From: an uncultured bacterium
Lineage (GTDB): Bacteria > Bacillota_I > Bacilli_A > RF39 > UBA660
Assembly (NCBI GenBank): GCA_949296605.1
Contig: CASFPB010000051.1
Coordinates: 1 to 33,395, forward strand
Reading direction: 5' to 3'
DNA length: 33,395 nucleotides
A program made the position numbers and the translations under genes. The notes below the pieces were generated by a model that was given only the letters and a program-made list of their open reading frames with translations, was not told the DNA's origin and searched no databases. Of the stretch, positions 24,138 to 31,775 are shown in pieces. The first letter of the stretch is position 1, and every line of letters starts with the position of its first letter.

Positions 24138-24614
24138 ATGATAAGACTAAATACTATTGATAAGATGACTGAAGAATTGGGTGAAAGTTTAATAGGAAAG
24201 CATATGCACTTTACTTGGCACAATAAAGAAGATAATACTATTGAAACAATGCCAGGAAAAGTATTAGATTGTCAGGGTAATAACATTACAGATGATACGT
24301 TGGATATTTTTATGTTAGATGATAATACATCTAATGATAATAATAAAATGATTAAAATTTTTAATACAGATGATATAACTGATATATTTCCTTTTGAAGA
24401 AGATGAGTATAATCCAGATGTATTAGATATGGTAAAAGATATTGACGAATCAGATTATAATAAAACTCGATATGACATTTATTTAACTGATGCTACTATT
24501 ACAACAACTATTGCAGATATAGATACACCATTAACTTTAACTATGAATCTTTCAGGTGAACTATGTGAATATCCATTATATTTTGTTTATGCAATTAGAA
24601 AGTCAAATCTATAA
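24138..24614 (+). CDS. Small highly acidic unknown protein
   Basis: The 158-aa protein has 33 Asp/Glu and about 12 Lys/Arg, hence a strong net negative charge. The middle (EEDEYNPDVLDMVKDIDESD) is especially acidic. The ATG at 24138 is chosen for the GGGAGGTG ribosome site; upstream codons belong to the AIPR gene's end and terminator. There is no recognised domain. It follows the defence operon by 76 bp, beyond a terminator. Its 3' end overlaps the convergent gene 24595-24942 by 20 bp. The charge invites comparison with DNA-mimic proteins, such as anti-restriction factors or self-protection subunits, but composition alone does not prove this. Confidence 0.65.
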   Translation: MIRLNTIDKMTEELGESLIGKHMHFTWHNKEDNTIETMPGKVLDCQGNNITDDTLDIFMLDDNTSNDNNKMIKIFNTDDITDIFPFEEDEYNPDVLDMVKDIDESDYNKTRYDIYLTDATITTTIADIDTPLTLTMNLSGELCEYPLYFVYAIRKSNL

Positions 24615-24942
24615 TACAATTAATTGTGTTTAATAAATCGATTAGGTCTTTTAATTCTCTTTTTATTGTTTCTAATATCATTTTATAGGAATTAATTGCT
24701 TCTTTTTCTGTTACTTTATTTTTAGCAATAGCAATATTACATACATCAAGCATTTTGTTTATCATAGATGTTGCCATTTCTGAAAAACGAGGGAATTGTT
24801 CAACAATTTTTATTGCTACTTCCTTATCAATATTTGGAATCATTGATACAAATTCCATAAGTTTTTCTTTAGATAGTGATCTAAAATCAGAAATATCCAA
24901 TGCTTTTTTAACATCTTCTTCAGTTATTAAAGTTTTTTTCAT
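24595..24942 (-). CDS. Unknown helical protein
   Basis: This 115-aa protein starts MKKTLITEEDVKKALDISDF. The ATG at 24942 is chosen because GGAGG lies 5 bp upstream on the minus strand; an ATG 24 bases earlier would contain that ribosome site inside the gene. It is predicted to be all helical, with no membrane segments and no recognised motif (a repeated pattern of EKLMEFVSMIP and DKEVAIKIVEQFP). Its 3' end overlaps the convergent acidic gene. A -10 box TATAAT lies at about 24985-24990 on the minus strand. Confidence 0.6.
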   Translation of the reverse strand: MKKTLITEEDVKKALDISDFRSLSKEKLMEFVSMIPNIDKEVAIKIVEQFPRFSEMATSMINKMLDVCNIAIAKNKVTEKEAINSYKMILETIKRELKDLIDLLNTINCIIDLTF

Positions 24943-25135
24943 AACTACCTCCAAATCATAAGACAATAAGATTTATCTCAGACTTATTATATCATAATTT
25001 TAGATAAAAAATCATGTTAAACTATAATAAGTTATTAACAGCTTTTTTACCATTTATTTCCCCCCCATAAAATTAAACTCATGCAATTATGATTTAATTC
25101 GTAGAGTGCTAATGTAAAGTAATTTAAAATTAAAC

Positions 25136-25205
25136 GAGAGGCATAGACTTGCTAAAAACTGAAATCCATGCTCTCTTTAAAGGACCCATAAGGCTCCAAT
25201 TTTGT
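25136..25205. other. Structured intergenic segment
   Basis: GAGAGGCAT (25136-25144) pairs with ATGCTCTC (25168-25175) with one bulged G, followed by TTT. A second short stem, GGACCC/GGCTCC, follows (about 25181-25196), then TTTTG. It lies in the gap 24967-25308 together with a C7 run (about 25062). It could be an unannotated small RNA, a leader, or simply terminators. No known RNA family recognised. Confidence 0.35.
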
Positions 25206-25308
25206 TTATATTAAAGAATTTAAAATCTACTAAATAATTTTAGACACATTTTTGAGATACAAATTTAAAAATATAGTATAATAAATAATTAATAAGAAGG
25301 ATGGTTAT

Positions 25309-26073
25309 ATGGAAAATAATAAAGAGGAAAAAAATAAAATTGAGTTTATTCAAAAAAATAGTGGTTGGATAATCGCAGCTATAACAGGTGTAGGGATAAT
25401 ATTTTCATCAATATTTGGATTTATAGAATATATAACTGCATCGGCATACTTTTCTTTTTATGGCTTAGATATTAATTTATATAATTATGGAGATAAAGGA
25501 TTTATATATAGTTTGATATTGTCTTTAATTTTTATGCTAGCTTTATATTCAATTATATATTGTATAAAACAAATAAAAAATAGTATTAATAAGTTTAAAT
25601 CAAATTGGAAAATTATTTTAGAGGATTTTTTTATTATAATTCTTTCTAATTTATATATATCCTTTTCCTTGTCTTTTAAATTAGATAAACAAAGCTTTAC
25701 AATTAATTTTATTTTTATACTTCTTTGTGAAATTGTTTCATGTTTCATAATAACTAATCAAACAAAAAAAATAAATGATGATTTTGATATGAAATTTGAA
25801 ATAATAAATTATTTTAAAAGATTACCCTTTTTAATAATTATATTCTTAATTTTAATAATTTTAAGAACTAATTTAAATTTATATTGTAATAAAGAGTATA
25901 GAATAATAGAAGGTAATAAGGTAATAGCGTATTCAAGTGAAAATTATTATTTGGTTTTGAATTGTGAAATAAAAGATAATAATATAACAATTTTTAAAGG
26001 AACACAGACAAAAATTAATAATTTAAATGTTGAAAGTAAAATTTATAAATTTAAAACAAAAGAATTAAAATAG
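25309..26073 (+). CDS. Unknown multi-pass membrane protein
   Basis: The 254-aa protein has a short charged N-terminus and about five hydrophobic segments: residues 20-40 (WIIAAITGVGIIFSSIFGF), 62-85, 100-120, 128-148 and 168-188 (LPFLIIIFLILIILR). A soluble 65-residue tail follows (about 190-254, beginning LNLYCNKEYRIIEGNK). AGAAGGA upstream and TATAAT at 25277-25282 support the start. No family recognised. It might be an effector or immunity membrane protein of a defence pair, but nothing beyond topology shows this. Confidence 0.65.
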   Translation: MENNKEEKNKIEFIQKNSGWIIAAITGVGIIFSSIFGFIEYITASAYFSFYGLDINLYNYGDKGFIYSLILSLIFMLALYSIIYCIKQIKNSINKFKSNWKIILEDFFIIILSNLYISFSLSFKLDKQSFTINFIFILLCEIVSCFIITNQTKKINDDFDMKFEIINYFKRLPFLIIIFLILIILRTNLNLYCNKEYRIIEGNKVIAYSSENYYLVLNCEIKDNNITIFKGTQTKINNLNVESKIYKFKTKELK

Positions 26074-26127
26074 ATTTATTGATAACATAGACATAACAAA
26101 ATAATTTTTATGACTTATATATGGCTT

Positions 26128-26166
26128 AATGCTAAGATGTTTGCTAATAACACTTTAGCATTGTTG
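26128..26166 (+). terminator. Hairpin between convergent genes
   Basis: AATGCTAA (26128-26135) pairs with TTAGCATT (26155-26162) around a 19-base loop, with T-rich flank. It may stop transcription of the membrane protein gene before the convergent gene at 26246-26854. Confidence 0.35.
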
Positions 26167-26245
26167 TCTAATTACAATTATTGAATTATAATCTTAAATT
26201 TATAAGTTTTTAAAAAAAGCAAAATCGAAAAAATAAAAATGATAG

Positions 26246-26854
26246 CTAAACTTTTGACGAAATAGAAGGATAACCATAATCTCTTAAAATTTCGTTACCT
26301 TGTAAAAATTGAGTAATAAAATATTCCCCAGACAAATTATTTAAAACAGTAGTATCTAAAATATTAACTGAAGATTGATAAAATGCATTGCCATACATAT
26401 AAGCAAAATCAATAGTTAGCTTATAAAATTCCTTTTTTAAAAATTCTAATAATAATTGTTCATTTATATTTTTTGCATAATAAAATGGAGATTTTGAAGT
26501 AATTTTTAAATGATTTATAAACATATCTTTATAATTATCATCTAAAACTAAATATTGAATGAACGATGGATCAATTAAATAATTATCAGTTTCGTTAAAA
26601 GTGGCCACTATAAAGCTATGACCATTACAATTTGGAGTAACACATTTATTAGTTATACACGGATAAATTTTAACACCTAAATTAAAAAGATATTTTCCAA
26701 TTAAACCTTGTAAAGTATCACATGGATTTTCATAAGTAGGATGATTTACTATATTAGTAGCAATTTGACAAATGCAAGTTAAAAAATATTCTATTTCTTC
26801 TTGTGTTAATAATGCTTTTTCTTTTATCTTATTTTCTATTTCAATTAAACTCAT
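26246..26854 (-). CDS. Possible Cys-His-Asp hydrolase-like protein
   Basis: This 202-aa protein is unrecognised as a whole. It has a possible papain/transglutaminase-like triad in the right order: C45 in NPCDTLQG at a helix start, H79 in NGHSFIV and D95 in YLIDPSF. Further Cys residues lie at C27, C29, C66, C71 and C76. The C-terminal third is helical. The preferred start is ATG 26854 (MSLIEIEN), preceded by TAGTGAT; a GTG 9 bp upstream is an alternative. It is monocistronic on the minus strand. If the triad is real, likely activities are protein cleavage or deamidation. The assignment is inference from spacing of three residues. Confidence 0.5.
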   Translation of the reverse strand: MSLIEIENKIKEKALLTQEEIEYFLTCICQIATNIVNHPTYENPCDTLQGLIGKYLFNLGVKIYPCITNKCVTPNCNGHSFIVATFNETDNYLIDPSFIQYLVLDDNYKDMFINHLKITSKSPFYYAKNINEQLLLEFLKKEFYKLTIDFAYMYGNAFYQSSVNILDTTVLNNLSGEYFITQFLQGNEILRDYGYPSISSKV

Positions 26855-26975
26855 AATTATCACTATAAATATTATATCAAAAAAATTGATAAATAAAATT
26901 AAATCATTTAAAAACTATTTAAATAATTATCAAAGATGATATAATAAATCTTAAATTCAAAAGGAGACAATATAA

Positions 26976-27683
26976 ATGGAAAAAATAAGTGAAATAGAAA
27001 GAATAATTAGGGAATCTCAAGAAAAAGAAAAAGAGTTAAACCAAGCATATTTAAATGAAATAGAAAAAGCAATAAGACCAATTAAAAAAAAGTATATGCC
27101 AAATATAGAAATAGAAAAAAGAAAACAAGAAGAATTAAACAAAGAATTAGAGGCATATTGGTATAAAATAAGCTTAATAGATATTTTTAATGTTGATGAA
27201 ATAGGAATAATTTTAGCAAGTTTACTAAGCCAAACAACACCTTTAGAATTTACTTATGAGAAAATAAAAGTATTACCATTTGAAAATGCAGCTTCCAGCG
27301 GTAGTAAAGCAGCAATAGTATTACCAGTTGGTAAGTTTAATATGGAAAACATAGACAGTTTAAGATTGACTCAAAGAAGATTATTTAAGGATGATTCAAT
27401 CGTAGTATTAAATCCATTTTTAAGTGGAATAGATGAAACCCAAGTAAGCTTTTATACATATAATTTTTCATTAGCATCAGGATATACAATATCTAAAAAT
27501 ATACCATTACATAACACTAATTATCCTCAAATACAAGAATTCATAGATTATGTTTTAGAAAAGCATATTGAAGAGTATGGAAATATAAGAATAAGTAATG
27601 AAGAACTTCAAGCAAGATTACAAGAATTTATAGAAAAATTACAAAATCGTAAAAGTAGCATCTTATGTAGAGAACTATCATAA
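26976..27683 (+). CDS. Unknown 235-aa protein with coiled coil
   Basis: The N-terminal 70 residues are extremely rich in Glu/Lys with heptad-like spacing (SEIERIIRESQEKEKELNQA), so a coiled coil is likely. Residues about 70-200 look globular alpha/beta (SIVVLNPFLSGIDETQVSFY), and the C-terminus returns to a charged helix (EELQARLQEFIEKLQNRK). No catalytic motif recognised. TATAAT at 26940-26945 and AAGGAGA upstream support expression and start. The next gene follows after about 55 bp. Confidence 0.65.
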   Translation: MEKISEIERIIRESQEKEKELNQAYLNEIEKAIRPIKKKYMPNIEIEKRKQEELNKELEAYWYKISLIDIFNVDEIGIILASLLSQTTPLEFTYEKIKVLPFENAASSGSKAAIVLPVGKFNMENIDSLRLTQRRLFKDDSIVVLNPFLSGIDETQVSFYTYNFSLASGYTISKNIPLHNTNYPQIQEFIDYVLEKHIEEYGNIRISNEELQARLQEFIEKLQNRKSSILCRELS

Positions 27684-27739
27684 AAATTATTAATAAAATT
27701 ATAAAAAAATATATTATAATAAAAACATAGGTGATAAAG

Positions 27740-28042
27740 TTGAAAATAGCATTTTTAATATTTTATATAGTAATATTTATTTTTTTAATAATAGATTTTA
27801 TAAAATTTTTAAAGAATAAAGAAAAACTAAGTAAATTACTAATATTTGAAATTTCAATTATTATATTATCATTAATTTTAACAACAATATTTAACAATTT
27901 ACCTGGAAAAGGATTTATGCCAGGACTAACATATATCGGCGAATTTCTCATTAATTTTGGGGCAGCAATATTTAGTACTTGCCTTTTGGTAATTACATTA
28001 ATAATAAAAATAACAAAGGTTATTATAAATAAAAAATTATAA
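27740..28042 (+). CDS. Small unknown membrane protein
   Basis: About 100 aa with three hydrophobic segments: KIAFLIFYIVIFIFLIIDFI, LLIFEISIIILSLILTTIF and FGAAIFSTCLLVITLIIKI. The start is uncertain: a TTG at 27740 has TAGGTGAT at the right distance, while a GTG at 27731 lies inside that ribosome site. No family recognised. Confidence 0.55.
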   Translation: MKIAFLIFYIVIFIFLIIDFIKFLKNKEKLSKLLIFEISIIILSLILTTIFNNLPGKGFMPGLTYIGEFLINFGAAIFSTCLLVITLIIKITKVIINKKL

Positions 28043-28065
28043 AAAATCGAAATTAATGAGAATTT

Positions 28066-28868
28066 ATGGATAATAATTGGAATTTAAAAAAATTGAAAAA
28101 ACAAGCTATAAGAAATCAGGATTTTGATAATTATGTGTTAAACCAATCGAGAATATTAGATTGCGATAATTTAAAAGTTTTAGATGTAGGATGTTCTAAT
28201 GAATTTAAAACTAAATTAATGTTTGATAAATACAAAAACATCAAATATATATTGGGAATAGACATTGATGAGCAAGCAATAAATGAAGCAAAAGAGAATT
28301 TTAAGAATAACGATAAATATAAATTTGAACTAAAAAAAATTGAAGATTTAGATGAAAATAATAAATATGACATTATATATTTATCTTATATTTTGCAACA
28401 TTTAAAAAATCCAACAAAAGTATTAAAAACATTAAAAAATATGCTTTCAGATCGTGGAGTATTAATAATTAAAGTTCCTGATGATAATTTTAAACTATGT
28501 TATCCAAATCCAAATAATTTATTACATAAGATATTTTTTTTATATAAAATGAAATTATGATTAATCAAAACATAACGAAATATACAGATCGATATATTGG
28601 TAAAAAGGTATATAATTATTTAATAAAAAATGACTACAAAAGCATTCAATTATTTTATTCTATTACAGATACAATTGGTAAAAGTTTGGAAGAAAGACTA
28701 AAATTATTCGAAAATTCAATTGCATTTAGACGCCCCAATAATAAAAATAATATTAAAGAAGAAACGCAGAATAAAATAAATGAATTGTTAACCGAGTTAA
28801 AAAATAATTTTTCAAAAGATGACTTTTATTATGTAATGGCAGTCTTTTATTATGTTGCTAGAAAGTGA
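28066..28868 (+). pseudogene. SAM methyltransferase gene split by a frameshift
   Basis: The first frame (28066-28560, 164 aa) is a class I SAM methyltransferase N-terminal part: VLDVGCSNEF (motif I), LGIDIDEQAI (motif II with acidic D), YDIIYLSYILQHL (motif IV) and GVLIIKVPDDN. It runs into a tract of eight T (about 28533-28540) and stops soon after. The second frame (28557-28868) continues with the expected C-terminal content (KYTDRYIGKKVYNYL) and ends in FYYVARK, the FYYxxRK ending seen in these enzymes. I read this as a single gene of about 265 codons with a one-base shift at the T tract. Sequencing error, real mutation and phase variation are all possible. The substrate is unknown. Confidence 0.7.
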
Positions 28869-28908
28869 AAAAGTAATTAACTTAATAATTTAAATGTAAG
28901 GAGCTTAT

Positions 28909-29706
28909 ATGGAACATATAATGAAACTTAATGCATCAACTTTTGAAGATGTAAAATCTGGTAAGAAAAGACGAGAATATAGACTTAATGATGAAAAAAG
29001 AAAACTAGTGAGAGTCGAGGATACTATTAGATTCTTAAAACTTCCTAATTTGGATGAAGAATTTGTAGTTGATGTTACGAAAATAGAAACTTTTGATAAT
29101 TGGGTTGATTGTTATTCAAAATATTATGATGAAGATTTTAAAGATAAATATGTAAGTGTTGAGGCAGTTGTTCAAGATGCTTACGAAGGCGGCTATTATA
29201 CTAAAGAAGAATCTGACGAAAACGGCTGTGTGATTTTTTATATAAAAAAACACAAAGTTATCCATCTTAATTCAACAGCTTGTTACTTAAAAAAAGACAA
29301 TAAAGTATTAATGATTAAATTTACAAAAAAATGGGGTCATGTTTATGCTCCGCCTGGAGGTAAATTTGAGGAAGGGGAATCTCCACTAGATTGTATAATT
29401 CGTGAATTTTGCGAAGAAACTGGTTTAACATTAATTAATCCTAGATTGCAAGGCTTATCATATTGGAAAAATGACACAGAAGGTATAATATTTGTATATA
29501 CTGCTGAATATTTTGAAGGAGATTTAACTCTAGTGTCAGAAGAAGGAAATTTAGAATGGATAAAATTTGAAGATTTAGAACATTTACCACAATTTGAGCA
29601 AAATAAAATATTTACACCATTTTTATTCAAAAATGAAATATTTGAAAGTAAAAGTATTTTAGATAGTAAAGCTAGGGTGCTAAATAATATTATAAGAACT
29701 ATTTGA
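28909..29706 (+). CDS. ASCH/DUF3850-Nudix fusion hydrolase
   Basis: The 265-aa protein is a fusion. Residues about 1-115 look like an ASCH-like (DUF3850-type) nucleic-acid-binding domain: MKLNASTFEDVKSGKKRREY with the G-x-K basic loop, then a beta-barrel-like segment ending CVIFYIKKH. Residues about 120-260 form a Nudix hydrolase. The Nudix box starts at G151 (GGKFEEGESPLD followed by REFCEETGL) and all canonical residues G, E, RE, EE, G are present. It would hydrolyse a nucleoside diphosphate linked to a moiety X; a MutT-like role is possible. AAGGAG 8 bp upstream fixes the start. The ASCH plus Nudix combination is uncommon in my knowledge and suggests an RNA-modification or damaged-nucleotide role. 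Confidence 0.8.
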   Translation: MEHIMKLNASTFEDVKSGKKRREYRLNDEKRKLVRVEDTIRFLKLPNLDEEFVVDVTKIETFDNWVDCYSKYYDEDFKDKYVSVEAVVQDAYEGGYYTKEESDENGCVIFYIKKHKVIHLNSTACYLKKDNKVLMIKFTKKWGHVYAPPGGKFEEGESPLDCIIREFCEETGLTLINPRLQGLSYWKNDTEGIIFVYTAEYFEGDLTLVSEEGNLEWIKFEDLEHLPQFEQNKIFTPFLFKNEIFESKSILDSKARVLNNIIRTI

Positions 29707-29742
29707 TTCCATTTATCAATTATCCCTAAATAAACTATTCAA

Positions 29743-30190
29743 CTAAGCTTTATTATAGTCGTTTATATTAAATTCTTTTTTCATCATATCATATATTTTT
29801 AATCTTTCTTCTTTAGTAAAAATATCTTTTTGTTTTTTTAGTTTGCTTAAATCCCACTTTCAAAAATTGTATTCAAAATGTTTATCTTTATAAACTTTGC
29901 CAAACAACTTTAATGTATTTTTATATCTAGGAATAAAATGAAAATGCACCATTATCTTTGTAAGTGTTATTCATAAGACAAGCAAAATTAAACATCGTAG
30001 CATCAAATAATTTCTTAGTAATTGTTTCTAATTTTTTTTCTAATTTCCGCAACTCTAACCATTCTTTTTCATTTATTAAAAGATATATTTTTTTTTAGAT
30101 TTGCAAATTATCGATATTATAGGTATTATTCTTTAATGATTTTGAATATCTTATCCAATAATAGTTATCATCAAATTACTTCCAGTTTAT
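29743..30190 (-). pseudogene. HIT-family hydrolase, decayed
   Basis: On the minus strand a histidine-triad segment is visible (VHFHFIPRYKNTLKLFGK), with preceding family-like text (KLETITKKLFDATMFNFACL) and following text (YDMMKKEFNINDYNKA then TAG at 29743-29745). The gene is broken by a TAA near 30179, a TAA about 30096-30098, a one-base shift just before VHFHF (about 29951) and a TGA within YNF-KWDL (about 29864). Intact relatives bind nucleotides and hydrolyse dinucleoside polyphosphates or similar. No start is defined. The rest of the gap up to 30407 is A/T-rich without coding signal. Confidence 0.75.
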
Positions 30191-30407
30191 TTATATAATT
30201 TATTATATCATAATTTTGTTGTAAAATTGCCATACACTTATTTTATTGCTTGATACAATAATTAAGTAACTAATTAAATAATATTTTTATTTATAAGTTT
30301 TGATTTAATATTAACAGACATAAGCAAATTATTAATTCTTTTGTTTAAAATTTCACCAATTCTTATTTTTTAATTACATGAGATTTTTGTTGAAACTAGA
30401 CACGAAT

Positions 30408-30436
30408 TTGACATTTATGCTTATTTATGCTACAAT
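30408..30436 (+). promoter_or_regulatory. Strong sigma-A-type promoter
   Basis: TTGACA (30408-30413), a 17-bp spacer and TACAAT (30431-30436) match the consensus nearly perfectly. It is the best promoter in the window and drives the HExxH gene through a leader that contains a terminator-like hairpin. Confidence 0.8.
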
Positions 30437-30472
30437 TCATGTACCAATGGGGGTTGGAGTTATATAGTGTTT

Positions 30473-30497
30473 AACAATCCTTATGGATTGTTTTTTA
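30473..30497 (+). terminator. Leader terminator hairpin before HExxH gene
   Basis: AACAATCC (30473-30480), loop TTAT, GGATTGTT (30485-30492), then a T run. It lies about 30 nt after the predicted transcription start and about 25 bp before ATG 30518. Transcripts from the strong promoter should often stop here, unless a factor prevents it. A short upstream stem CCAA/TTGG (about 30444-30456) might compete with or add to it. Confidence 0.65.
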
Positions 30498-30517
30498 TTT
30501 AAGGGGGATTATTTATA

Positions 30518-31423
30518 ATGGAATTAGAAATATTAAAACTTGTTTATGATTATTCTATTAATGGAAAATTGGTAGATACAAAATTTGTTGAAAAAATAAT
30601 TGAAATTGTTGTGTCAAAAAAAAGCCTTAATAATTATGTAAGAAGTGTTCAATTTACTAATCAATTATGTAAAGACGACTATAGAGTGGTATGTGCTGCT
30701 TATGATCTTTTAAATATGAGGATTTTAATAGATTATGAATCTATCCAGATTGATATGGAAAGTAGAAGTTATTATGATCAATTATTTCACAAACTAGAAC
30801 AAGTTATGTTTAGAAACTTAACAATAACTCAATACATATTACATGAGTTAGAACACGCATACCAAAATAAGCAAACTGATAATAAGGCTGATGATTCCAT
30901 CGAAGCAAAAATAATTAATGCAAGTTTTGTATTAGAACAAGCTATAAAAAACCCAAGATTTTTAACTGCACTTTTAAATGGAAAAATTCCAGTGCAAGAT
31001 TTTATTGCTTGCATGATTCAAAATAGAGAATTATATAAACGATATTATCATTTAAACCCTACGGAAAGATTAGCACAAGTTAATTCTTTTAGAACGGTAA
31101 TAAACTCTATTGCCCCAATAAAAAAATATATTCCTAATTTGTATGAGTTTGAACAAGCTTCATTATTTGAAGAAATGTTAAGCGGATATCAAGATTCTTG
31201 GAATCAAGGTTGTTGCCCTACGCAAGTTTATTTATTAGGTGTTGGACAAAGTAATGTGTGGAATGGATTTGATTTTTATAGCTCAGATTCTAACGAATTA
31301 ATGAAAAATGTTTGTGATAAATATAATTTAGTTAGAAGATTATCACTAGGATTACCAGTAAGTTATGATAAATATACTGCAACGGATGAATTGTTACAAG
31401 GCACAAATAAATTTAATATTTAA
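30518..31423 (+). CDS. HExxH-motif protein, putative zinc peptidase
   Basis: The 301-aa protein contains ILHELEHAYQ with H109, E110 and H113, the HExxH zincin motif, set in a helix after a region of beta strands (RILIDYESIQIDM). A candidate third ligand is the Glu in NPTERLAQVNS (about residue 187), 70+ residues later. Length and layout resemble ImmA/IrrE-like peptidases found on mobile elements, but I cannot place it in a family with certainty. No signal peptide or membrane segments, so it is probably cytoplasmic. AAGGGGGA upstream supports the start; it has the window's best promoter and its own terminator. Role unknown, possibly cleavage of a repressor. Confidence 0.65.
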   Translation: MELEILKLVYDYSINGKLVDTKFVEKIIEIVVSKKSLNNYVRSVQFTNQLCKDDYRVVCAAYDLLNMRILIDYESIQIDMESRSYYDQLFHKLEQVMFRNLTITQYILHELEHAYQNKQTDNKADDSIEAKIINASFVLEQAIKNPRFLTALLNGKIPVQDFIACMIQNRELYKRYYHLNPTERLAQVNSFRTVINSIAPIKKYIPNLYEFEQASLFEEMLSGYQDSWNQGCCPTQVYLLGVGQSNVWNGFDFYSSDSNELMKNVCDKYNLVRRLSLGLPVSYDKYTATDELLQGTNKFNI

Positions 31424-31440
31424 AAGTTATTACTAAGAAA

Positions 31441-31480
31441 AAAGATGATAAAAAACATTAAAGGTCAATATCATCTTTTT
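31441..31480 (+). terminator. Terminator of HExxH gene
   Basis: AAAGATGATA (31441-31450) pairs with TATCATCTTTTT (31469-31480) with an 18-base loop and a T run. Placed 18 bp after the stop codon. Confidence 0.65.
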
Positions 31481-31605
31481 CTATTAAAAATATATTTATA
31501 TTTTTGGTATATTGAAGTGGGCTATAATTTTCAACTTTAAATTTAAACATTAAAAATGTCCCCCTTCTTAAAAAGGACACATTAAAGTTTAATATTTATA
31601 TAAAA

Positions 31606-31637
31606 TAAAAACTTACGAACCATTATAGTCCGTAAGT
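31606..31637 (-). terminator. Terminator of tRNA-Gly transcript
   Basis: On the minus strand ACTTACG (31637-31631) pairs with CGTAAGT (31617-31611), followed by TTTTTATTTTA. It lies about 10 bp after the CCA end of the tRNA, on the same strand. Confidence 0.7.
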
Positions 31638-31647
31638 TGTATTCAAA

Positions 31648-31721
31648 TGGAGCAGGTGATGAGAATCGAACTCACGTCAGGAGCTTGGAAGGCTCTTATT
31701 CTACCATTAAACTACACCTGC
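31648..31721 (-). tRNA. tRNA-Gly (anticodon UCC)
   Basis: 74 nt on the minus strand, with acceptor arm GCAGGTG/CACCTGC and CCA encoded (positions 31650-31648). The D-loop carries AATGGTAGAA, the anticodon loop CTTCCAA gives UCC in the stem AGAGC/GCTC, and the T-arm contains GTTCGATTC. It decodes GGA/GGG (and by wobble other Gly codons). Its 3' end points toward the accessory region on the left, which is the usual orientation for island integration, but no duplicate of the 3' end was found in the window. Confidence 0.95.
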
Positions 31722-31775
31722 ATTTTTCTCCACGTGATTAATTATATCACATGGAGATTATTTTATGCAACCATT

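Noticed and set aside
29743-30190. TGA read as tryptophan (YNF-TGA-KWDL in the HIT remnant)
   Set aside because: TGA is used as a stop in well-supported overlapping genes (14721-14723, 21975-21977), and the same remnant has other stops and a frameshift, so it is simply decayed.
31648-31721. A second copy of the tRNA-Gly 3' end marking the other island boundary
   Set aside because: I looked for the T-arm/acceptor sequence elsewhere in the window by eye and found none; the boundary, if any, is outside.
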